Shown here: piece after piece, positions 31,791-35,898 of the stretch
Numbering within the stretch: the stretch's first letter is position 1
Layout of the letters: every line of letters begins with the position of its first letter
NCBI GenBank assembly: GCA_964383535.1
Contig: CAYLHS010000011.1
Location: forward strand, 1-35,898
Reading direction: 5' to 3'
From: CAYLHS01 sp964383535
Lineage (GTDB): Bacteria > Actinomycetota > Acidimicrobiia > Spongiisociales > UBA4744
Length of the DNA: 35,898 nt
Translations under genes and position numbers: made by a program
The notes under the pieces: generated by a model
Database searches by the model: none
What the model was told of the DNA's origin: nothing
Seen by the model: only the letters and a program-made list of their open reading frames with translations

Positions 31791-32861
31791 ATGCGTAAGG
31801 ACTACTACTCGATCCTGGGTGTTGCTCAGGACGCGACCCAAGAAGAGATCAAGCGTGCGTTTCGACGGCTCGCGAGAGAGACACATCCCGACGCCAACCC
31901 TGGCGATCCGACTGCCGAGGCTCGATTTCGGGATGTCGCGGAAGCCTACGAGGTGCTGTCGGACCCTACGCGTCGCCGCTCCTACGATCGGGGAGAGACC
32001 GTCGATCTGGGTGATCTGCTCATGGGTGGGCTCGACGACCTGCTCAGATCCGTGTTCGGAACCGGCGGGATGTTCGGGTTCGGCGGACAACAGGGGCCGG
32101 CGCGGGGTCGGGACATCGCGGTCGAGAGTCGGATCGAGCTGGCCGAAGCCGCGTTCGGAACGACCAGAGATCTGACGTTCAGAGCGCTATCCACCTGCCC
32201 GCAGTGTGAGGGGACGGGCGCGGAAAAAGGGGCGGTTGTCGAGACGTGCGGACGGTGCAACGGTACGGGAACGATGCAAGTCGCGCGACGGTCGATGTTT
32301 GGATCGATGATGACGCTCACGACCTGTGACGCGTGCCATGGCTCGGGGAGGCTCACCTCGGAACCATGCTCGATGTGCAGCGGAACCTGTGTGGTACGTC
32401 AGGATCGCAGCGCCACAGTGCAGATACCGCAAGGGGTGTCGACGGGAACTCGCCTTCGTCTCACCGGGCAGGGGGAGGCAGCTCCCTACGGCGGCAGGCC
32501 GGGTGATCTGTACGTCGAGATCAGAGTGCTGCCGGACGAGCGGTTCCAGCGCGACGGGGATGATCTGCTGTACGAGCTGGAACTCGATATCGCGCAGGCC
32601 GCTCTCGGGTCCGAGGTGACCATCCCGCTGATCGAGGGAGACAGCATCTCTCTGAGCGTTCCGGCGGGTACGCAACCCGGGCAGCGGTTCCCCGTTGTCG
32701 GGAGAGGAGTCGGTCGTCTCGGTCGGCGGGGCAGAGGCAACCTCAATGTCATTGTGAAGGTGGTGGTTCCCACCAAGTTGTCCAAGGAGGAAGAGCGCAC
32801 GTTGCGTGACTACGCCGAGCTTCGCGGAGATTCGGTCAAGTCGAAGCGGCGATTCCTCTGA
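31791..32861 (+). CDS. dnaJ: Chaperone DnaJ (type I)
   Basis: DnaJ stimulates DnaK ATPase and delivers unfolded proteins. The 356 aa protein has a J domain (residues 1-65, HPD at 32-34), a short Gly/Phe-rich region, a zinc domain with four CxxCxGxG repeats (CPQCEGTG, CGRCNGTG, CDACHGSG and CSMCSGTC, about residues 135-205), and a C-terminal substrate domain (VSTGTRLRLTGQG). The last zinc repeat ends in C in place of G. ATG 31791 has no strong Shine-Dalgarno. The stop overlaps the rsmE start by one base (TGATG). Confidence 0.95.
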   Translation: MRKDYYSILGVAQDATQEEIKRAFRRLARETHPDANPGDPTAEARFRDVAEAYEVLSDPTRRRSYDRGETVDLGDLLMGGLDDLLRSVFGTGGMFGFGGQQGPARGRDIAVESRIELAEAAFGTTRDLTFRALSTCPQCEGTGAEKGAVVETCGRCNGTGTMQVARRSMFGSMMTLTTCDACHGSGRLTSEPCSMCSGTCVVRQDRSATVQIPQGVSTGTRLRLTGQGEAAPYGGRPGDLYVEIRVLPDERFQRDGDDLLYELELDIAQAALGSEVTIPLIEGDSISLSVPAGTQPGQRFPVVGRGVGRLGRRGRGNLNVIVKVVVPTKLSKEEERTLRDYAELRGDSVKSKRRFL

Positions 32862-33538
32862 TGAGGCACGTTCCTCACCTCTACGTGCCACCACCGTGGA
32901 GTGGACCGGCACTCGCTCTCCACGATCGCTCGGAGCGTCATCTGCGCACGGTGCTGCGATTGGACGATGGCGCGACCCTCTCTTACACGGACGGCCTGGG
33001 GCATATCGGTGAAGGAGTCCTGGGCGCCGGGGTTCTCGTTCGAGGCAGTGAATCGTGCGTGCCGCCGCCGGTCGCGAGACTCACAGTGGCCGTTGCTCCG
33101 CCCCGGTCGAACGCCAGGGCGAGGTTTCTCGTCGAGAAGCTCGGTGAGCTCGGCGTCGACCGCCTCGTGTGGCTACGAACGGAGCGCACCAGCGGTCATC
33201 CACCTCGGGTCGACAAGGCGAGAGCGTGGGCGCAGGAGGCACTCGAGCAGTCGAGAGGCGCCTGGATGATGCACATCCGTGATTCGTCGGCCCGCATCGC
33301 CGATCTCGAAGGGACGGTCCTGGTCGCCGACCCGGACGGAGTGCCGCCGGTGCCGATCGCGTCGGACGGGACCCTTGTTGTCGGTCCCGAGGGTGGCCTC
33401 ACCTTCGAAGAGCGGATCGGGACACTGGTATGTCTCGGGGAGAGGATCCTTCGCGTTGAGACGGCAGCCATCGTCGGAGCGGCCCTGCTCAAAAGAAACA
33501 CCACGGAGAGGGGTGACAACCTGCAAATCAGCAGGTAG
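32861..33538 (+). CDS. rsmE: 16S rRNA (uracil(1498)-N(3))-methyltransferase RsmE
   Basis: RsmE methylates U1498 of 16S rRNA and is a SPOUT-fold enzyme. The 225 aa protein has an N-terminal PUA-like part (MRHVPHLYVP, HLRTVLRLDDGA), the RFLVEKLGELGVDRLVWLRTERT block, WAQEALEQSRG, and the knot motif VVGPEGGLTFEE with LGERILRVETAAI. The start overlaps the dnaJ stop. The TAG stop at 33536-33538 is also the first half of a -10 box for the next gene. Confidence 0.93.
   Translation: MRHVPHLYVPPPWSGPALALHDRSERHLRTVLRLDDGATLSYTDGLGHIGEGVLGAGVLVRGSESCVPPPVARLTVAVAPPRSNARARFLVEKLGELGVDRLVWLRTERTSGHPPRVDKARAWAQEALEQSRGAWMMHIRDSSARIADLEGTVLVADPDGVPPVPIASDGTLVVGPEGGLTFEERIGTLVCLGERILRVETAAIVGAALLKRNTTERGDNLQISR
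33519..33536. promoter_or_regulatory. Inverted repeat at the promoter of the BldD-like gene
   Basis: ACCTGC (33519-33524) and GCAGGT (33531-33536) are separated by AAATCA. The repeat ends on the first base of the -10 TAGAGT (33536-33541). GTGAC/GTCAC bases flank it loosely. It could be an operator for the regulator encoded downstream. It also codes for the end of RsmE. Confidence 0.4.
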
Positions 33539-33541
33539 AGT
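33536..33541 (+). promoter_or_regulatory. -10 box of the BldD-like gene
   Basis: TAGAGT begins with the rsmE stop codon. GTG 33548 lies 6 bases further on, but the family start is ATG 33590, which would give a leader of about 42 bases with GAGAGGGAG. Confidence 0.45.
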
Positions 33542-33589
33542 GTCACTGTGAGTGGCGCGGCGTGGCTCCACTCGAGAGGGAGTTGGCTG

Positions 33590-34060
33590 ATGACGGAGGC
33601 GAGCTACAACCAGGCCGTGGGTAGGCGATTGCGCGCGATTCGACGCCAGAAGCGACTTTCACTTCAGGACGTCGAGGAACTCTCGGCATACGAGTTCAAG
33701 GCATCGGTCCTCGGTGCCTACGAGCGGGGCGAGCGTGCGCTCTCGCTGCCGCGCATGCACAGGCTTGCGGCAGTGTATGGCGTGCCGGTCGAGCAACTTC
33801 TGCCGGAGGCGGGCCGTGTCGCGGCACCTTCGTGGCAGAGCGGCGGTATCACGATCGATCTCGAGAAGGTCGAGCATTCGGAGAGCGGCCAGATCATCGA
33901 GCGCTTCCTCCGCGCGATCCAACTGATGCGCCAGGACTTCAACGGGAAGGTCCTCACACTGCGGAGGAGTGACCTTCGTATCCTCGCCGGCCTTCTCGAG
34001 TCGGAAGACGACGTGGAGAGTGTCCTCACCGACCTCGGACTCGTGCCGGCAGATCAGTAG
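33590..34060 (+). CDS. BldD-like helix-turn-helix transcriptional regulator
   Basis: This 156 aa protein begins like actinobacterial BldD-type regulators: NQAVGRRLRAIRRQKRLSLQDVEELS then YERGERALSLPRMHRLAAVYGVPVEQLLPE, an XRE-type helix-turn-helix at about residues 5-70. The C-terminal part (QSGGITIDLEKVEHSESGQIIERFLRAIQLMRQDFNGKVLTLRRSDLRILAGLL) is a helical domain like that of BldD, which binds cyclic di-GMP in Streptomyces. I did not identify the BldD RxD-type signal with certainty. I chose ATG 33590, which has GAGAGGGAG upstream; a GTG at 33548 is in frame 14 codons earlier. The target genes are unknown. Confidence 0.82.
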   Translation: MTEASYNQAVGRRLRAIRRQKRLSLQDVEELSAYEFKASVLGAYERGERALSLPRMHRLAAVYGVPVEQLLPEAGRVAAPSWQSGGITIDLEKVEHSESGQIIERFLRAIQLMRQDFNGKVLTLRRSDLRILAGLLESEDDVESVLTDLGLVPADQ

Positions 34061-34077
34061 TCGGCACCAGCGCGCGA

Positions 34078-34083
34078 TACGCT
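34078..34083 (+). promoter_or_regulatory. -10 box giving leaderless mtaB
   Basis: TACGCT is 7 bases before GTG 34091. No Shine-Dalgarno is present there, as expected for a leaderless transcript. Confidence 0.5.
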
Positions 34084-34090
34084 CTCTTTC

Positions 34091-35326
34091 GTGCCAACCG
34101 TCGCGCTCAGAACACTCGGCTGCCGATTGAATCAAGCCGAGAGCGATGAGATCCTCATTGCTCTCGCCGATCGAGGCATGGCCATCGACGAGATCAGCCC
34201 GGACATCGTCGTCGTCAACACGTGCACGGTGACTACGGAGGCCTCCTCTGCGTCACGCAAGCTCATCCGCCGTGCCGTCAGAGACCACCCCGAGTCGAGA
34301 GTCGTCGTGACAGGCTGCTACGCAGTTGCTCACGAGGATGAGGTGCGCGCCATGGCGGGAGTGAACGCCGTGCTGCCGCTGAAGGAGAGCCTTGCAGGGG
34401 TCGTCGCCGATCAGGTCGAGGCTGCCCCCGTTTCGTTCGAATTCGAGGGTCCCCGGCGGAACCTGAGGATTCAGTCGGGATGCGACGAGCAATGCACGTT
34501 CTGCGTCGTTCCCACGACAAGGGGGGCCGTCAGCAGCCGTCGGCTCGACGAGATCATCGTCCTTGCGACGCGCTTGGTCGCCTCGGGCACCACGGAGCTC
34601 ATACTGAGCGGAGTACATCTCGGTACCTATGGGAGAGGCACGGGAGCAGGTCTCGTCGACCTGATCGAGGCGTTGTCCACGATCGGAGGTCTGGCTCGCA
34701 TCCGTCTGTCCTCGATCGAAGCATCACATGTCGACGGGGCCTTGCTCGAGCACATGGCCTCCAACCCGAAGGTCTGCCGGCATCTCCATCTGCCACTCCA
34801 GACCGGAAGCGAGGAGACGTGGATGCGAATGCGACGGCCTGGGTCCCTGGGTGGTTTTCTCGCCGTCACGGACGCCGCCAGGGCGACCGTTCCCGGCATT
34901 GCGATCACCACGGACGTCATGGTGGGCTTCCCCGGGGAAGACGACACAGCGTTCGCTCAGACGCTCGAGGTGATCGACCGTGTCGGTTTCGAGAAGCTGC
35001 ATGTATTTCGCTACTCGGCCCGGGAGGGAACGCCAGCAGCCGACTACCCGGGTCAGGTTGCACACGAGCTGCGCCGGCAACGCTCCAGGGCCGTGCGAGA
35101 GCTCGGTGACTCGATCAGGCGTCGCTGGCTCGACTCGCTCATCGGATCTCGAGTGTCAGTACTCGTCGAGAAGGCCACCACCTCCGGCCTGGTGGGGCAC
35201 ACAGACTCGTATGCTCTGGTGCGATTTGGAGGGACCGCCGATATGGTGGCGCGGGTTCGCGACGTCGAGCTGTCGTCGAGGAGTGGAGGGACGCTCGTTG
35301 GGACCGATGTCGAGTCCGGTTGGTAG
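34091..35326 (+). CDS. mtaB: tRNA (N(6)-L-threonylcarbamoyladenosine(37)-C(2))-methylthiotransferase MtaB
   Basis: MtaB is a radical SAM methylthiotransferase that makes ms2t6A37 in tRNAs reading ANN codons. The 411 aa protein has the N-terminal UPF0004 domain with its three cysteines (TLGCRLNQAE with C11, VVNTCTVT, VVTGCYA), the radical SAM CxxxCxxC as CDEQCTFC (131-138), and GTTELILSGVHLGTYGRG and TTDVMVGFPGEDD. A TRAM-like C-terminal domain follows. The GTG start follows a leaderless-type -10. The TAG stop (35324-35326) is the first half of a -10 box for the HIT gene. Confidence 0.93.
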   Translation: MPTVALRTLGCRLNQAESDEILIALADRGMAIDEISPDIVVVNTCTVTTEASSASRKLIRRAVRDHPESRVVVTGCYAVAHEDEVRAMAGVNAVLPLKESLAGVVADQVEAAPVSFEFEGPRRNLRIQSGCDEQCTFCVVPTTRGAVSSRRLDEIIVLATRLVASGTTELILSGVHLGTYGRGTGAGLVDLIEALSTIGGLARIRLSSIEASHVDGALLEHMASNPKVCRHLHLPLQTGSEETWMRMRRPGSLGGFLAVTDAARATVPGIAITTDVMVGFPGEDDTAFAQTLEVIDRVGFEKLHVFRYSAREGTPAADYPGQVAHELRRQRSRAVRELGDSIRRRWLDSLIGSRVSVLVEKATTSGLVGHTDSYALVRFGGTADMVARVRDVELSSRSGGTLVGTDVESGW

Positions 35327-35329
35327 TCT
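35324..35329 (+). promoter_or_regulatory. -10 box of the HIT gene
   Basis: TAGTCT starts with the mtaB stop codon and is 13 bases ahead of ATG 35343. This is the second case in the window of a stop codon used as the start of a -10. Confidence 0.35.
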
Positions 35330-35342
35330 TCCGGCAAGACCA

Positions 35343-35684
35343 ATGAACGACTGCCTCTTCTGCAAGATCGTCGAAGGCTCCATTCCGTCGACCGTGGTGG
35401 CCGAGACGGAGCGAGTGCTCGCCTTCGAGGACATCAATCCGGCAGCGCCGACGCACGTTCTGGTCATCCCGAAAGATCACGTCGCAGATTCGGCTGCCGA
35501 CGTGACTCCCGAACGTGGCGACATCATCGCCGAGATCATCGGCGTTGCCCAGGGGATCGCACACGGCAGAGGCCTCGACGAGGGATGGCGGCTCGTGACC
35601 AACGTTGGACCGCGGGCGGGGCAGACGGTATTCCATCTTCACTTCCACCTGATGGGCGGCTGGGACCACGTGCCGCCCCTGTAG
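35343..35684 (+). CDS. HIT-family protein (HINT type)
   Basis: This 113 aa histidine-triad protein belongs to the HINT branch of nucleotide hydrolases, which cleave AMP-lysine-like phosphoramidates. It starts MNDCLFCKIVEGSIPSTVV and has the triad HLHFHLMGG near the C-terminus (usual HVHLHLLGG), with the DINPAAPTHVLVIPK core. The family length is right. A longer frame runs upstream inside mtaB; ATG 35343 matches the family start. The physiological substrate is not known. Confidence 0.93.
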   Translation: MNDCLFCKIVEGSIPSTVVAETERVLAFEDINPAAPTHVLVIPKDHVADSAADVTPERGDIIAEIIGVAQGIAHGRGLDEGWRLVTNVGPRAGQTVFHLHFHLMGGWDHVPPL

Positions 35685-35702
35685 GGCAGGCGGGCTTCGG
35701 GC

Positions 35703-35789
35703 TTCGGTTCTCGGTTGTCAGTAGGAGGTGCCCTGCGGCCTCCCTGCGGCGCACGCGGCGTTCCCACCGATGACCGACAACCGCCAACC
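35703..35789. repeat. Interspersed palindromic repeat, copy 2
   Basis: TTCGGTTCTCGGTTGTCAGT (35703-35722) pairs imperfectly with 35761-35789, which contains ACCGATGACCGACAACCGCC. It resembles the repeat at 22581-22670 in arm sequence and in lying just before a -10 box. Confidence 0.5.
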
Positions 35790-35806
35790 AATATCAGCGA
35801 AGCCAT

Positions 35807-35821
35807 GGGGACGAAGTCCCC
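35807..35821 (+). repeat. Short hairpin before the last gene
   Basis: GGGGAC (35807-35812), GAA, GTCCCC (35816-35821): a perfect 6-base stem with a 3-base loop, 9 bases before the -10 TATACT. It has no T-tract. Confidence 0.35.
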
Positions 35822-35830
35822 CCGGCACCC

Positions 35831-35836
35831 TATACT
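35831..35836 (+). promoter_or_regulatory. -10 box of the last gene
   Basis: TATACT is the closest match to the -10 consensus in the window and is 9 bases before ATG 35846, so the leader is at most a few bases. Confidence 0.5.
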
Positions 35837-35845
35837 TGCGTGCCC

Positions 35846-35898
35846 ATGCCTCTCGACGAGGATTCCTTGGTCACTGTTCCCGATGAGCGGTTGCGCGT
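35846..35898 (+). CDS. Start of a gene, probably PhoH-like (3' end outside window)
   Basis: Only 17 full codons are visible (MPLDEDSLVTVPDERLR). The PhoH label is inferred from the common order hrcA-dnaJ-rsmE-...-HIT-phoH in actinobacteria; the residues fit but do not prove it. A TATACT -10 and a near-leaderless start support the ATG. Confidence 0.4.
   Translation, partial: MPLDEDSLVTVPDERLR

Noticed and set aside
1..35898. Mobile element, prophage, CRISPR or tRNA genes
   Set aside because: I saw no transposase or integrase motif, no regularly spaced direct repeats and no tRNA-like cloverleaf. Composition is uniform and the genes are mostly core.

Overview
The window is a GC-rich chromosomal segment (about 60-65% GC by eye), densely packed with genes on both strands, and looks like core genome rather than a mobile island. 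I saw no tRNA, rRNA, CRISPR array, integrase or transposase. The lineage is probably an uncultured actinobacterium, perhaps Acidimicrobiia-like. This is inferred from a BldD-like regulator, a DUF385/Ddn-type (F420-dependent) protein, a class III-type PPK2 and many promoters of the leaderless actinobacterial kind, in which TAnnnT lies 6-9 nt before an ATG or GTG start.

Layout. 1-684 is the 3' end of a PilB/GspE pilus ATPase. It converges on a class I fructose-bisphosphate aldolase (819-1694, minus) across a strong inverted repeat. 1833-6533 (minus) is a small F420-type protein and a tight sugar-nucleotide operon: glucose-1-phosphate cytidylyltransferase, an NAD-dependent sugar epimerase or reductase and two zinc-finger C-methyltransferases, which suggests a branched, C-methylated cell-surface sugar. 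6534-8392 holds a small membrane protein, a uridine-kinase-like protein behind a short upstream ORF, and a STAS-like protein. 8415-13012 (minus) is a translationally coupled operon of a double-domain FeoA, FeoB with an altered P-loop, a small membrane protein and an ABC exporter. leuS diverges from it.

15962-21096 contains lgt, an arginase-family gene with an apparent one-base frameshift lying antisense to the lgt tail, PPK2, and comEA-comEC (DNA uptake; together with PilB this fits natural competence). 21228-24505 holds a degenerate GGDEF membrane protein, a divergent membrane-anchored protein, a dihydropteroate-synthase-like protein and holA. rpsT and lepA diverge at 24.8 kb with interlocked promoters. 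26970-29350 is an aldose-epimerase-like gene coupled to xylulokinase. From 29.6 kb comes a conserved housekeeping run: hemW, hrcA, dnaJ, rsmE, a BldD-like regulator, mtaB, a HIT protein and probably phoH. hrcA is preceded by an almost perfect CIRCE operator that overlaps its -10 box.

No clearly undescribed multi-gene system is evident. The most unusual points are the many leaderless starts (which revise several gene starts), stop codons doubling as -10 boxes, the FeoA tandem and FeoB P-loop change, the antisense and frameshifted arginase, the CDP-sugar cassette with two C-methyltransferases, and two copies of an interspersed palindromic repeat.
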